Assembly: GCA_963556495.2 (NCBI GenBank)
Contig: OY747705.1
Span: 37,119,798 to 37,183,797 of the forward strand
From: Valencia hispanica
Lineage: Eukaryota > Chordata > Actinopteri > Cyprinodontiformes > Valenciidae
Direction of reading: 5' to 3'
Length of the DNA: 64,000 nucleotides
Made by a program: the position numbers and the translations under genes. Positions 45,167 to 56,400 of the stretch are shown here, piece by piece. Numbering within the stretch: position 1 is the first letter of the stretch; each line of letters begins with the position of its first letter. Under the pieces are notes generated by a model, which made no database searches, had not been told where the DNA came from, and saw nothing but the letters and a program-made list of their open reading frames with translations.

Positions 45167-46143
45167 GCTTCACAGAACTAAATGTAAGTGTAAAGAACAT
45201 GAAGATTTTACACCCTACAACTTCGCCTCAGTAAAACACCTGACAGCTTGCTGGCAGGCTGTCAGCAGCTTACTGCATAGATTCACTGTGATCAAAAGCA
45301 CTGTGTGTATCAGTTGGAGTACATGGGATTTATGTCTGGAAACCTCAGATTCTCACACAGCGCATTTTACGATAAGGTACCTGAATATGGTGTGTAATCA
45401 GCTCCAAAAAAAAGAAACACACAGCACAAAAAAAAATTGCAAAAGTTCTTGGTAAATCCAGTTCATACTAATAATATGTCATTTTTATTCAAGGGTATTC
45501 CAGCAAGGTGATCATTGAAACTTTAATCTGAAAGAACATCATACCGATTTCCTCAAATAGCTTTTTAAAATGTTACATTTTAAGTGGACCTAAGTACTTC
45601 ACATTTTTCCTTCTTAATTTGTCAGAGTAATACATTCTTAAGAAACGATGAGAAACTAGCGTTTGTTATGCCACCAATTAGACTTACATTATTAGCAAAT
45701 GCCATGATCATGAACCTAAAGTTTGTGTTATGTTCTAAGAATGTAGGTTAGAAGGATTTTATTTCATGAGATTTACAGTATAGTTAAAAACATCAAAAAC
45801 CGATAAAAAAATGTATAAGGCCAGACATTATGTATATAATTTTTATAAAGAAATCTGAAAAGTGTATGTATTATTCAGCAAATACTTTCTAGAACCATCT
45901 TTCATTTCAGTTTTGTTTACATTTTGTTTACATTTGGGATTATCACTCTTTGTCTGACATATCAGTTTAGGTGGATGGCTTTGTCTTGATTTTCAGAGCT
46001 TGATCGCTTCTGAAGACAAGTGATTACACTGGTTTCTATTTAGGGTTACCAGAGAAAATGGAACTAAATTCAAATGCATGCCACTTTTTAGAGTTCTTTG
46101 TATAAATTGTAAAAAAGACAAAGCCTTTATCTGGATCCACAGC
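45167..46143. other. No recognisable feature
   Basis: A/T-rich sequence without supported gene or repeat end. Confidence 0.45.
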
Positions 46144-47350
46144 AGGCTTCTGAAGGAGGAGCAGTCCCTCCCAGTCTCTCCCAACCTCTCCTGATCTCTA
46201 GCCTTATTCTCATTCTTCTTTTCTTTCCTTAGCTTTTCTTAGATTTTTTCTTAGTTACTTTATACACCCAGCCTCTAGAGTCACTGTATTAGACTGGATC
46301 TCTTTTGTGGATTACTTTCTGAAGGACTGTGGATTACCAAAATGGTGTTTGGCTTAGCTGTGGACTTTGAGAAACTGCTCCAGAGAATTGAAACAATCGA
46401 GATGAAGTTACACCATCTTCACATCAATTTTGATCTAAACACAGGATATGGAAATGCGACAACTTTACTGATGACTTTATGCAGGGAAGAAGAACCTGGC
46501 AGCCCGGTGTTATCTCAGTGCAACAGTCTCGTACAGAAGCAACAGAACAACGCTACTCCTCCAGCCAAAATGCGTTTAAAGGTAAAACACACTTGGACTT
46601 AACATAAACCTCTTTATCAACAGACCAGTCCCTGAAGAAAATTATGAAAGGTACAGTAGACTTCAAATGCTCTATAAATGGTTGAAGAGAAAATCTATTG
46701 AAAATTCGATCCCATTCATTAATAACTTTAAAATATTTGGATGTGCAAAGCACTTGTTCAAGTCAAATGAACGTTATCTTAATAGAGCTGGACTGAGACT
46801 CTTGACCTCAAATATTTTTGACTCTTGACCTTGAAGCACAGCCTGTGGATGCTAACAAAGAACAAACACTTCTCAACACACACAAAGTGAAGATTACTTA
46901 CTGTAAGCACAAATTAGAATTGTATCACAACTAACACCGAAATTTGGACTACATCAGGCCTGTATTCCGCACATGCCCCAACTGGAAATAACGGACATCT
47001 GATAAACAATGGAACCGGACAGTAATTCCACTCCCACCATCTTCCAGAAGTTGTCCGGCCACCCCGAAAAAATCATTTAAGTTACTACTAGCAAGAGAAA
47101 ACAAAAACATTAAAGACAAACACACTTATAATAAAACAAATCTCAACTTTATCACCTGTCAGAAAGTTCAGCTTCCAATTATCAAAACACTTAAATTAGT
47201 TTTATTAAATATTAGGTGTTTTTCAGGAAAGTCACTCCTAATCAATGAATTCATCACTGAACATACAATACATGCCCTTTTTTCAGACACCTGGCTAGAT
47301 GTGAATAATGAAACTGTCTGTATTGATAGAATCTACTCCAAATTATAATT
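46144..47350 (+). mobile_element. L2 LINE family 2, copy E, internally deleted and 3'-shortened
   Basis: 5'UTR with gaaggaggagcagtccctcc (46156) leads to ATG at 46342 and an ORF1 start, MVFGLAVDFEKLLQRIETIE ... GSPVLSQCN, matching copy D. Near 46593 the reading jumps, after a cact word, to the end of the esterase-like domain (words for NRPVPEENYERYSRL), so about 0.5 kb is missing. The 46860-47160 spacer follows and the endonuclease starts at about 47195 with LLNIRCFSGKSLLINEF and SDTWLDVNNE, then sequence match stops near 47350. It is a dead copy lacking RT. Confidence 0.7.
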
Positions 47351-48095
47351 TCTTGTTGTGCCGCAGATAGCTAGGATTGGGCTATGAATAACTATGAATA
47401 ACTGCTTAGGGCAATAATTTTATGTAAAATTTACCAAGTTTGGGGGCACCATCGCGGTGGATTCCAGGAATACAATAGCCAAATTGTTCAGTCTCAGTTT
47501 ATGTTTATAATTACCAGCCTGATAAGGCTGAGATAATTAAACAATAGATGAAGGAATAAGTTCTTACGCTGTGGACATTAATTGTACGCATCACTCCAAG
47601 TAATCCCAGACAACTTCTCTTTAAGTTAAGGGGACTTTTTGTACAAAATAGAAAATCCCATCTATTCTAAAGCATGCAAAAATTACTACAGATCTTAGAC
47701 AACAATAATAACATAAAATGAATCAGCCATAACAGCTGAGGGGGGCCCTCACTCCAGGGGGCTCAAATCACAGATGGCCTAGGAGACAAAGTCATAAATC
47801 TCAGTTCTGTGCCAAGATGGAGGGGACCACCTGTAGTGTAAGGAGACAAAACAAAATCAAAATCTAAATGTTATATCTAAATCTAAATGTGTGAGCTAAA
47901 TGTTTGGAAGATATGCTAATTAACCACACCTCTCGAACAATCCACAGCAAGTGTGGCCAAGCCCACAACATGGTTTGACCAGTGGCGTTTTCCTTCACTT
48001 CACACAAAAAGACGGACTGTTTTTTTTTATCAATAATGTAATTATAGCAACCATAATTGGACACTTCATGTTATATTTGTAGAGTAAACTACTTG
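47351..48095. other. No recognisable feature
   Basis: Mixed sequence between the end of L2 copy E and the hAT element. No gene seen. The L2 reading is cut abruptly at its left edge. Confidence 0.4.
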
Positions 48096-48231
48096 TTCTA
48101 ATCCCGGGGTTCTCAACCTTTTGCAAGCTGGGCCCCCCCCAAAGCTGGTTCATTGCAGTTGGGGCCCCAGTGCACCCCTCACCCCCAACTCCCCCGCATA
48201 ACCCCCCCCCCCCCCCCTCCACATCACCTTG

Positions 48232-48232
48232 C

Positions 48233-48300
<68 letters not shown>
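48232..48300. repeat. (GATA)n microsatellite
   Basis: About 17 perfect ATAG/GATA units sit next to the hAT left end, followed at 48326-48360 by short ATT and ATC runs. GATA arrays are the Bkm-type repeat found on many vertebrate sex chromosomes, which gives no information on this locus alone. Confidence 0.95.
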
Positions 48301-48639
48301 CCCTAGGCTATTATTTTTAGGCCCACATTATTATTATTATTATTATCATCATCATCATCAGTAGGCCTATCATCATTACTAGGCTATTGCTATATAATTA
48401 TATGAGGTTACATGCTTTGTTGTTGTTGTTGTTGTCAGTAGGCCTATTATCATTACTAGGCTATTGGTATAATTGGGAATTGGCACCAGACCTCTGCTAT
48501 TAATTTTTCCTTTATTATTGTTATTATTACTAGGCCTAATAGTAGGCATCATCTGCATTTTTTTACAGAGATTTGCAGGTAGGTGATGTTAATGTGAGAC
48601 CTGAGCCTGCTTTGCCTTGCAAAGATCCTCAATTCTTGG

Positions 48640-49285
48640 CTCAATAGCCCCTTTCAAACAGGCCATGAAAAACGGTAATTTTCCGGACTTCGTCTGTATT
48701 GCTTTTGTGTCTGAAAGCAATCTTCCGGACTTTGTCCGAATACCCTTTACCGGTAATTTTACGGATGAAGACCTAGGAACAAGAGCGGACTTTTCGCGGT
48801 ATGGTGTTTGCATTCAGGTAATGTTCCACGAATGCTGGAGGGGTGTGGGGTGGTTGGGGAAAAGGGAGAGGGGCAGGGAACGCTGTGAGCGCACACATTG
48901 ATGACGTATAAATGTCACTATTTTCCTTTCAGCTTTTTCGTCTATGTCTTAAGCGTTTCCATGTGCACAAAATTGCACACATCACAAATACGAGCCCTGC
49001 GAGTAGATCTGCTATTTCGTCGACCATCTTTGCATTTGTTTGGGGAAATGACATGCACGCCCGCCCCACTAAGTTTACGTATTATCCACATAGAACCCCC
49101 CACTCCCCCACACCCCCCACCCCACAGACATTCATCAGGATCCTCCGGTACATCTCTTGCTGTGTGAAAGCAGCCGAAAGGCAATGTTCCGGAAAAAAGT
49201 GGCGTGTTTGAAAACACAACTCCGGTTAAAGACCGGATGGAAATGTCCGCAAATATTCCAGAACTTCTGTCTGAAAACTAAAAAT
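48640..49285. mobile_element. MITE-like element nested in hAT
   Basis: The block starts tagcccctttcaaacaggcc and ends with accggatggaaatgtccgca, attccagaacttctgtctga. It contains repeated ccggactt/ccggta words (48680-48780) that are inverted at the far end (ccggaaaaaagtgg, ccggttaaagaccgg). The pattern fits a non-autonomous element with imperfect inverted repeats; target duplication was not settled. Confidence 0.4.
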
Positions 49286-49357
49286 GTTTGATAAACATAG
49301 CCTCAAATCATCCTCGATTTGTGCACGAGTCCAGTATTATGTTTTGAGTGCAGTCAT

Positions 49358-49548
49358 TTAAGAGATTCCTGCCTCACACAAATATGTCGACGTGAAAGGA
49401 AGGAGAATCTTCAAGGCGACTTCACAGAGTTGAGGATATTCCTGCATCAATGCTGCCCAGAATGACGAAAGAGGGGAGGAGCCAAAGAGTTCCTTCAGTC
49501 TACTGTCACTCTTCAGCTCAATAAGCTGGTCCTGCATATCAACTGACA
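49358..49548 (-). pseudogene. hAT transposase C-terminal dimerisation region
   Basis: Reads QDQLIELKSDSRLKELF, SSFWAALMQEYPQLCEVALK and LLPFTSTYLCEAGIS. hAT (ZBED5 group) transposases end with an F.....EYP.L...AL..LLPF.TTYLCEAGFSA block, the dimerisation segment. The frame breaks after CEAGIS; traces of the last residues extend to about 49265. The upstream frame is interrupted by the 971-bp insertion. Confidence 0.75.
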
Positions 49549-49550
49549 TA

Positions 49551-50521
49551 GGGTGACCATATTTTGATTTCCAAAAAAGAGGGCATCTGGCACAGTACTG
49601 AAACACTTTCAGGATTTGGCCAAGACTTTTGATTTTAACATATTTAAAGTGTGCATTCTCAATGTGGTTGAAAAGATTAGTTAAATAACAAACTTCAAAA
49701 AGGCTTTCACAAGAAGAAAATGATTTTATGATCTCTGGAAATAAATCATAATAGAAATAGTTACTCTTCTGAATTAAAAAAAAGTTACCAGCAACAATAT
49801 TAATTTACTTTCTAAATTTACTTTTTAAATTGCACTGGACAAAAACTAGAGGAAAATCTGAAATAATCAAGTATTATTTTCTTTTCACTGTAATAAAAGT
49901 AAACAGCTGCAGACTCAAAAACAAAATAAGAAAGTGCTTACTTTGTTTAGTCTGCATCTTCATCCTCCACAGTCAGTTTATAGATGAACACTCACTTTGC
50001 TCAGGCTTTTAGTGTTCATGTGATCTTTGGGATATTTGGCACTTTTGTCACACAGAAACACACATGCCAGCTATGTGAATGGTGCACTCCGCCACCCATT
50101 TGTTGCGACTTGACAGTATATCTTTTGTGGTTCGTGCATGAAGCTTGTGCTTTGACTTCTTGTAAACAGCAGTAACTCGGCGTTGTGCAATTGCGTTGCG
50201 CAATGCAGGATAACGCGGTGCGGTGCATCTCGGCGCAGAGCAGCGCTGCGCTGTGCAATGCATGCGGCGCAGCGCAGCGCAGCGCAGCTCGGCGCACAGC
50301 TTGCTGTCTGTGGCGTCAATAAACGGATCAGAACCAGCTCTGGAGGACGTTACATGAGAGAAAGGCTGTGATAATGCATGCATCACACCAGTCAGTTTAA
50401 GTATGGTCCTATGAAAACAATAAAAACCCGGACATTTTCATCAGCCATAAATCCCCCCGGATGATCCGGACAGCACATGAAAAGTGGACATGTCCGGGTA
50501 AAAGAGGACGGTTGGTCACCC
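49551..50521. mobile_element. Nested DNA transposon with GGGTGACC ends
   Basis: The 971-bp block begins gggtgaccatattttgattt and ends, reverse-complemented, gggtgaccaaccgtcctctt. TA flanks it on both sides (49549-49550, 50522-50523), and the transposase reading of the surrounding hAT is split here. It encodes no transposase and includes the GC-rich cluster at 50190-50310. Family not identified; the TA duplication fits mariner-like or related superfamilies. Confidence 0.65.
50190..50310. repeat. GCGCA-rich low-complexity cluster
   Basis: Tandem-like gcgcagcgcagcgcagcgca (50266-50286) and related gcggtgcggtgc, cgcagagcagcgctgcgctg words form a self-complementary G/C block inside the nested transposon. 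All frames through it are artefacts (alanine-, cysteine- or histidine-rich). Confidence 0.75.
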
Positions 50522-50523
50522 TA

Positions 50524-50823
50524 AATTGAGAGCTCGTTTGCTGTGCACACAAACGGATCTCGAACCCACGCAAAAGAGCGATAATCCTCTTTAAAGTACG
50601 TCGCAAATAGTTTTCTCATTGCTGACAGGTGCTCAGACGCTGATTGAAATAGAGAGGAGAAATCGTGTGATGTGCCTGCATCAGTGATAAAGTCTACACG
50701 GCTGGGGTACCCTCGACTGATGCGGCCATAGAGGTCTAGTTTTTGTGTGAAGGTGTGCACTTTGTCTGCAAGGAGCAAAATCTGAGTTTCGCGGCCTTGC
50801 AAACACAGTTTAAGGACATTCAA
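50524..50823 (-). pseudogene. hAT transposase, middle segment
   Basis: Reads NVLKLCLQGRETQILLLADKV, FTQKLDLYGRISRG, FITDAGTSHDFSSLFQSASE, LSAMRKLFATYFKEDYRSFAW and RDPFVCTANELSI. These blocks (NLxLQG, AF..KL.LW, YF.D) are typical of ZBED5-like hAT transposases upstream of the dimerisation region. Sequence further upstream to 51200 keeps only fragments; the BED zinc finger is absent. Confidence 0.75.
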
Positions 50824-51208
50824 GCGGTCAAATATAGATCAAATAGGACAGAGATGCAAGCCACATATAGTGTCATCCAAATGCTTCACCAGATCTGATT
50901 TGATTTATGTCAAAAACCACTTCACCTCCTCTCACAGCTCATACAACCGCTGTGACTCCCCCCCCCCGGGGAGCCAGCAAACTTCAGTGTGACTCGCTGA
51001 AACCGCTTATCACCTGCATTTGCGCTCATGATCGACAAATCAAATTTGTTCAAAACTTATTTTTTTAAAATTAGTCCAAACACATTTTAATTTCTATTCA
51101 GGAGTTCTTTATATACAAAATTAGAACTGACAGTAGTTTAATAATAAATAAAAAAATAGCAAATTTTCTTTTTCAGTTTTTTTCCTCCCATCCTGTAGCC
51201 TACTGGCG

Positions 51209-51240
51209 CCCCCCCCCCCCCCCCCCCCCCCCCCGGGGGG
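51209..51240. repeat. Poly-C then poly-G tract
   Basis: About 32 C residues followed by 6-7 G at the inner edge of the hAT right end. A shorter C run (48196-48217) sits at the left end. Such tracts are prone to length errors in assembly. Confidence 0.9.
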
Positions 51241-51280
51241 CGTGTCCGCGCCCTACCGGTTGAGAATCACTGTTCTAATC

Positions 51281-52298
51281 CATATGGCCAATTTTTTCTG
51301 TAAAAAGATCTGGTAGCAAGCAGGCCTCTAAAAGACCGGTAATGCACAACATGGCCACCGGGTCTCTCTGGGCATGAGAGATCCCATCATGGCAGCTCTT
51401 CAGAGTGCATTTCCCTCGACATGAAGCCCAGGAATGATGGTAAGTTTAGCGGTTTTCCCTAATGTATTCATTTGTAAGCTTTTGGAAGTGCTCATACACT
51501 CTAAAGTTAATTTAGGCTAGCTAATATGTGTTGAAAAGGCTCCATAATCCGGCTAGGAGGGAGTGGTGTACTTCAGCCAAATTAAAATGTATTTAATCTG
51601 TGGCGGACTGGCGATCGTGAGAGTCGGGACATTTCCTAGTTGCCTGGCCGCCGAACTGGCCTGCTCGGCGGTTGCAGACGGACGGTTCGGGTGGTGCTTG
51701 ATTTTTAAATAAACAATCTGTCCTGCGTCTCATTAAGGCATATGCCCCGCTGAACATTGGCGTTACAGACGGGGTACGCGTTGGACACGTTCCCTGCCAC
51801 TTTCTGTGTCGGTCCTCTCTGTCCCCTGCATTTTATTCCTGCTGTTTAATCCGTGAATATATGGTAACGTATGCGGGCACCAGTGAATAACAGACAAGGA
51901 GATGCTGCTTAGCAGAGCAGCAGAGCAGCATCTTCAGCTGCCAGGAAAGGGCAAAACACTTCTGACAGTTTTTTTTCCTCTAAACAAGCTGTAGCCTAAG
52001 TTGAGTTATGCTGTTGCATGCAGATAATGTTAACTAAATAACTAATTAATACATGTCAATATATCTTGTTAAGCTTGTTAACAATACTAATTATATTTAC
52101 ATCCCTCCATAGTCAGTCCATGCTAGGAATAAACCCAATCCTCTTAAATTTCTGTGCAGAACTTGTGCTCACTATTGCTTTCACATATTTGAAAGAAATA
52201 TTTGTAAACAAAGGTATAGCAGGGTCAGGGAGCGTCTGCACAGGTGAAAAGAGAATATAAGTGACTGAGAAAAAAATATCAATGGAACTAAAGAGACT
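51281..52298. other. No supported gene
   Basis: Near 51430 there is a donor-like aatgatg followed by gtaagt, but no open exon in front. The word gtggcggactggcgatcgtg (51600) starts a repeat-like segment common in fish. Otherwise unassigned. Confidence 0.35.
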
Positions 52299-52550
52299 TT
52301 GAGGCTAATTTTCACTGTAATTTTACTGCTACTCATCTTAATTCTATTTTCAAATTTTGCTTTCCACATTTCCATATATTTATTGCCACAATGGAAAAAT
52401 CAGAGTGAGGGAGGAGAAACAAGATTAGAGGCCAACAGCACGTTAGATGACACAGGGTCTTTACAGGTTAGGAGAGATTCGAACCAGCTGAGAGAAAGAG
52501 ATCCATTGGTGGGAGAAACCAGGCAGGAATCAGGACAGGGTTATAACTGA
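52299..52550 (+). other. Short open frame with a membrane-like segment, unidentified
   Basis: Eighty-three codons start ATG and have LIFTVILLLLILILFSNFAF (residues 3-22), a run long enough for one membrane helix, then a polar, charged tail (DDTGSLQVRRDSN, GETRQESGQG). It could be a single-pass peptide, but A/T-rich DNA gives such runs by chance and no homologue is recognised. No splice signals or promoter are evident. Confidence 0.15.
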
Positions 52551-52580
52551 TGTTTTAGAATTACTCCCATTCCCACTCCA

Positions 52581-52656
52581 GAATATATAATTTGTCTGTG
52601 TTTTAATAGCTAACCCAGGAATATATAATTTGTCTGTGTTTTAATGGCTAACCCAG
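52581..52656. repeat. 38-bp tandem duplication
   Basis: The unit starting gaatatataatttgtctgtg (52581-52618) is repeated directly at 52619-52656 with one base difference (taatagc against taatggc). Confidence 0.9.
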
Positions 52657-53255
52657 GATGAATGTCAGTTTTGTTAAACTTGCAGGCTGCACATTTACCA
52701 GTGTAGTAGTAGATGAGATTTGAGTACGGGCTATTGCAGCAGAAAATAAATATTTATTTTGTAGGGAAAGAAAACAGAAAAAGCTTTGTGGACGCATGTG
52801 CAGCCTTTGTTTTATTATTTTACACACATCCATAAGCGCCCAACCTAACTCACTCTTGGCGTTTTGCATTAATTGGAAACGTATGGCCCCTCCCTGGGCT
52901 GCCACCTTAACAGGGTGGAGGGGTTTGAGTGTCCCAATGATCCTAGGAGCTATGTTGTTGGGGGCTTTTTGCTCCCGGTAGGGTCACCCATGGCAATTTG
53001 GTTCTAGGTGAGGGATCAGACAAAGTGCAGCCCAAAAGACCCTATGATGAATGCTATAAATGGATTCAGTGTTCCCTCGCCCGAATGTGGGTCACCGGGG
53101 CCCCCCTCTGGAGCCAGGCCTGGAGGCAGGGTACGTTGGCGAGCGCCTTGTGGCCGGGCCTTTACCCATGGGGCCCGGTCGGGCTTAGCCCGAAAAGGTA
53201 ACATGGGTCCCCTTCCCATGAGCTCACCACCAGTGGGAGGGGCCATAGGGGTCGG

Positions 53256-54490
53256 GTGCTATGCAGGATGGGCGGCGGCCGAAAGCGGGGACCTTGGCGG
53301 TCCGATCCTCGGCTGCAGAAGCTGGCTCTCGGAGCGTGGACCGTCACCTCTCTGGTGGGGAAGGAGCCGGAGCTGGTGTGCAAGGTTGAGAGGTTTCAAC
53401 TGGACATCGTTGGACTCACCTCGACGCACGGCTCTGGAACCCGTCTCCTCGAGAGGGGTTGGACTCTCTTCCTCTCTGGAGTTGCCCCCGCTGAGAGGCG
53501 CTAAGCTGGGGTGGGCATACTTGTTGCCCACCATCTCAGCGCCTGTACGTTGGGGTTTACCCCGGTGAACAAGAGGGTAGCCTCCCTCCGTCTACGGGTG
53601 GGGGGATGGGTCCTGACTGTTGTTTGTGCTTCCGCGCCAAACGGCAGATCAGATTACCCACCGTTTTTGGAGTCTTTGGAGGGGGTGCTGGAGAGTGCTC
53701 CTCCCGGGGACTCCCTTGTTCTACTGGGGGACTTCAATGCTCACATGGGCAATGATAGTAAGAACTGGAGGGGTGTGGTTGGGCGGAATGGGCCCCCCGA
53801 TCTGAACCCGAGTGGTGTCTTGTTATTGGACTTCTGTGCTCGTCATGGATTGTCCAAAACAAACACCATGTTCAAGCATAAAGGTGTCCATATGTGCACT
53901 TGGCACCAGGACAGCCTAGGCCGCAGCTCGATGATCAACTTGGTTGTCATCTCATCTGATCTGCTGCCGCATGTTTTGGACACTCGGGTGAAGAGAGGGG
54001 TAGAGCTGTCCACCAACCACTACCTGGTGGTGAGTCGGCACCGATGGTGGGGGAGGACGCCGGACAGACCTGGAAGGCCCAAACTTGTTGTAAGGGGCTT
54101 CTGGGAACGTCTGGCAGAGTCTCCTGTCAGAAGGAGCTTCAACTCACACCTCTGGCAGAACTTCGAACACGTCCCGGGGAAGGCGGGGGACATTGAGTCC
54201 GAGTGGACCACGTTCTGCGCCACCCGCTGGTGGACACCGCCGGTAAGGGATGCTGTCAGGCTGAAGAAGGAGTCCTATCGGGTCTTTTTGGCTTGTGGGA
54301 CCCCTGAAGCAGCTGATAGGTACCGGCAGGCCAGGTGCAGTGAGGCTCGGATGGTCGCTGAGGCAAAAACTTGGGCGTGGAAGGAGTTTGGAGAGGCCAT
54401 GGGGAACGACTTCCGTAAGGCTTCGAAGCGATTTTGGTCCACCCTCCGGCATCTCGGGGGAGGGGTCTGCCACCAACACTGTTTACAGTG
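53256..54490 (+). pseudogene. Rex3 copy 2 endonuclease and linker, one stop
   Basis: One frame runs from LCRMGGGRKRG at 53256 to 54497, interrupted only by TAA at 53502-53504 (after VAPAERR). Motifs: [61 protein letters not shown] (D of the usual IDLVV replaced by N) and [11 protein letters not shown] (H retained, preceding D replaced by N). Linker with [18 protein letters not shown] follows. The two D-to-N changes would impair nuclease activity. Confidence 0.75.
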
Positions 54491-55503
54491 GGGATAGTGT
54501 GCTGCTGACCTTGACGCAGGACGTTTTGGGTCGGTGGATGGAATACTTTGAAGACCTCCTCAATCCCACCGGCACGCCTTCCAATCTGGAAGCAGAGTTT
54601 GGAGACTTTGGGTCGGGCTCTCCAATCTCTGGTGCTGAGGTCACTGAGGTCGTTAAAAAGCTCCTCGGTGGCAAGGCTCCGGGGGTGGATAAGATTCGAC
54701 CGGAGTTCCTCAAGGCTCCGGATGTTGTGGGGCTGTGTTGGTTAACGCGGCTCTGCAATATTGCGTGGACATCGGGGGCAGTTCCCTTGGATTGGCAGAC
54801 CGGGGTGGCGGTCCCCCTCTTTAAAAAGGGGGACCACAGAGTGTGTTCCAACTATAGGGGGATCACACTTCTGAGCCTCCCTGGTAAGGTCTATTCAGAG
54901 GTTCTGGAGAGGAGGGTCCGACGCATAGTCGAACCTCGGATCCAGGAGGAACAATGCGGTTTTCGTCCTGGCCGTGGAACACTGGACCAGCTCTACCCCC
55001 TCAGCAGGGTCCTGGAGGGTGTGTGCGAGTTCGCCCGACTGGTCTACATGCGTTTTGTGGACTTGGAGAAGGCGTCCGACCGTGTCCCTCGGGGAACCCT
55101 GTGGGGGGTACTCCGGGAGTATGGGGTACCGGCCCCTTGATACGGGCGGTTAGGTCCGTGTACAACCGGTGCCAGAGTTTGGTTCTTATTGCCGACAGTA
55201 AGTCGGGCTCTTTTCCGGTGAGAGTTGGACTGCGGCAAGGTTGCCCTTTGTCACCGATCCTGTTCATAACTTTTATGGACTGGATTTCTAGGCGCAGCCA
55301 AGGTATTGAGGGGATACGTTTTGGTGGCCTCAGGATCGGGTCTCTGCTTTTTGCAGATGACGTGGTCCTGTTGGCTTCATCGGAACGTGATCTAGAGCTT
55401 TTGCTGGAGCGGTTCGCAGCCAAGTGTGAAGCGGCTGGGATGAGAATCAGCACTTCCAAATCTGAGGCCATGGTCTTGAGCCGGAAAAGGGTGGGGTGCC
55501 TTC
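54491..55503 (+). pseudogene. Rex3 copy 2 RT, truncated after the active site
   Basis: Frame 54295-55140 contributes [64 protein letters not shown] and FVDLEKASDRVPRG (F of AFD replaced by S). The frame shifts near 55130 to 54954-55523 with GLRQGCPLSPILF, SLLFADDVVLL (intact FADD) and ISTSKSEAMVL. The thumb is missing. Confidence 0.75.
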
Positions 55504-56314
55504 AAAACAAAAACAAAAATTAGGCCAAAACATTTTTTTAAATATACAAAAACTCTGGGAAACTGCATTAACCTTAACCAAAATGAAAAAAAAACAAAAA
55601 CAATTACTCCAATGGTGTCCTGGGCCTCTTATAGCCCCCTCCACCACTTCGAGCTGGGGCCTGTTTGAGATGTGCAGCCATTGCTGAGCTGATCATATAC
55701 TCCGTGGCCTCTTTGAGAGTTTTCTGAACAGATTCTGCAAACTGCTTTGTTTGCAGAATCTGTTCAGAAAACTTTCAAAGAATAATTGAAAAAATATTGT
55801 AAGCGTCACAGAGATCACAGAGATATTATCCATTAAGACAAGATACATGGTTTCAAAGGACTTGACTCAATGGACATAGGGCACCACCCATTTCAGAGTT
55901 TGGGGTTACTCTGTAAAGAATAATGAATTAATTAAGACTGACTATAACTGTAGTATTGTTTCCTTTCATGTAACTACACCAATTAAGTTTTATAATTGTC
56001 AGTATTACAGAGACTGCCTAATACAGTCCAGAGAAACTGTTTGTTAATGCATGTCATGTCAGTACCACATTTCTAACATGAAGAAGCAATTACCAAAGAG
56101 CTAGCAGACAATTTTTCTATTTACCAGTGATAACGGAGTAGAAGGGGGTCTTTTTGAAGGCACTCTTTCCATGTGGCCCACCACCTTGCATATTAAAGTT
56201 TTCCATGACGTCATTTGTGAAGACTCTGCAACAGATAAAAAAATGAAGACAATTGAAAACATTAAACTAACTTGTATTACACTACCACATTGTAACCACC
56301 CACTATTATAAGAT
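55504..56314. other. No supported gene; contains a strong hairpin
   Basis: Apart from the hairpin at 55710-55781 the stretch has nothing I recognise. A-rich words (aaacaaaaacaaaaat) directly follow the Rex3 break. Confidence 0.45.
55710..55781. repeat. Near-perfect 72-bp inverted repeat
   Basis: Left arm 55710-55742 and right arm 55749-55781 are reverse complements over 33 bp with a single mismatch (tttgagag against tttgaaag). The loop is 6 bases (tgcttt). The central words are attctgcaaac and gtttgcagaat. Confidence 0.9.
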
Positions 56315-56400
56315 AAGATAAGACAAGACAAACCTTTATCGTCCCACAATGGGGAAATGCTCAGTGTTGGAGCAGCACAAACTATAGCTATAGCTAAGCT
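56315..56400 (-). mobile_element. LINE/SINE tail with (TTATC)n end
   Basis: On the - strand the block gagcatttccccattgtggg, acgataaaggtttgtcttgt ends in repeated cttatcttat words (56310-56330). Such tails are typical of Rex1/CR1-like or SINE ends in fish. Coding part absent. Confidence 0.45.

Larger units (their letters stand above)
48104..51272 (-). mobile_element. hAT (ZBED5/Charlie-like) DNA transposon, decayed, with nested insertions
   Basis: Ends ccggggttctcaacc (48104) and, reverse-complemented, cagtgattctcaacc (51272) are hAT-type terminal repeats, and both sides carry the 8-bp duplication ttctaatc (48096-48103, 51273-51280). The - strand encodes remnants of a ZBED5-type transposase. 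Nested inside are a MITE-like element (about 48640-49285), a second DNA transposon (49551-50521), a (GATA)n array and poly-C tracts next to both ends. It is clearly non-autonomous now. Confidence 0.85.
52882..55503 (+). mobile_element. Rex3 (RTE-clade) LINE copy 2, 5' end present, 3' end missing
   Basis: The 5' region tatggcccctccctgggctg (52881) and gggtcacccatggcaatttg, then the endonuclease and RT in + orientation. It stops right after the RT YSRKRVGCL-like segment, at 55503, before the thumb and the GATG tail seen in copy 1. Copy 1 and copy 2 overlap for about 2.3 kb. Loss of the 3' end is opposite to the usual 5' truncation, so a later deletion is likely. Confidence 0.85.

Noticed and set aside
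48232..48300. CRISPR-like or functional tandem array
   Set aside because: It is a simple (GATA)n microsatellite with no spacers.
50016..50386. Alanine/cysteine-rich frames on both strands in the GCGCA cluster
   Set aside because: Low-complexity DNA gives open frames by chance; no protein motif.
53016..55647. - strand frames antisense to Rex3 copy 2
   Set aside because: Same reason: shadow frames; the + strand carries all motifs.
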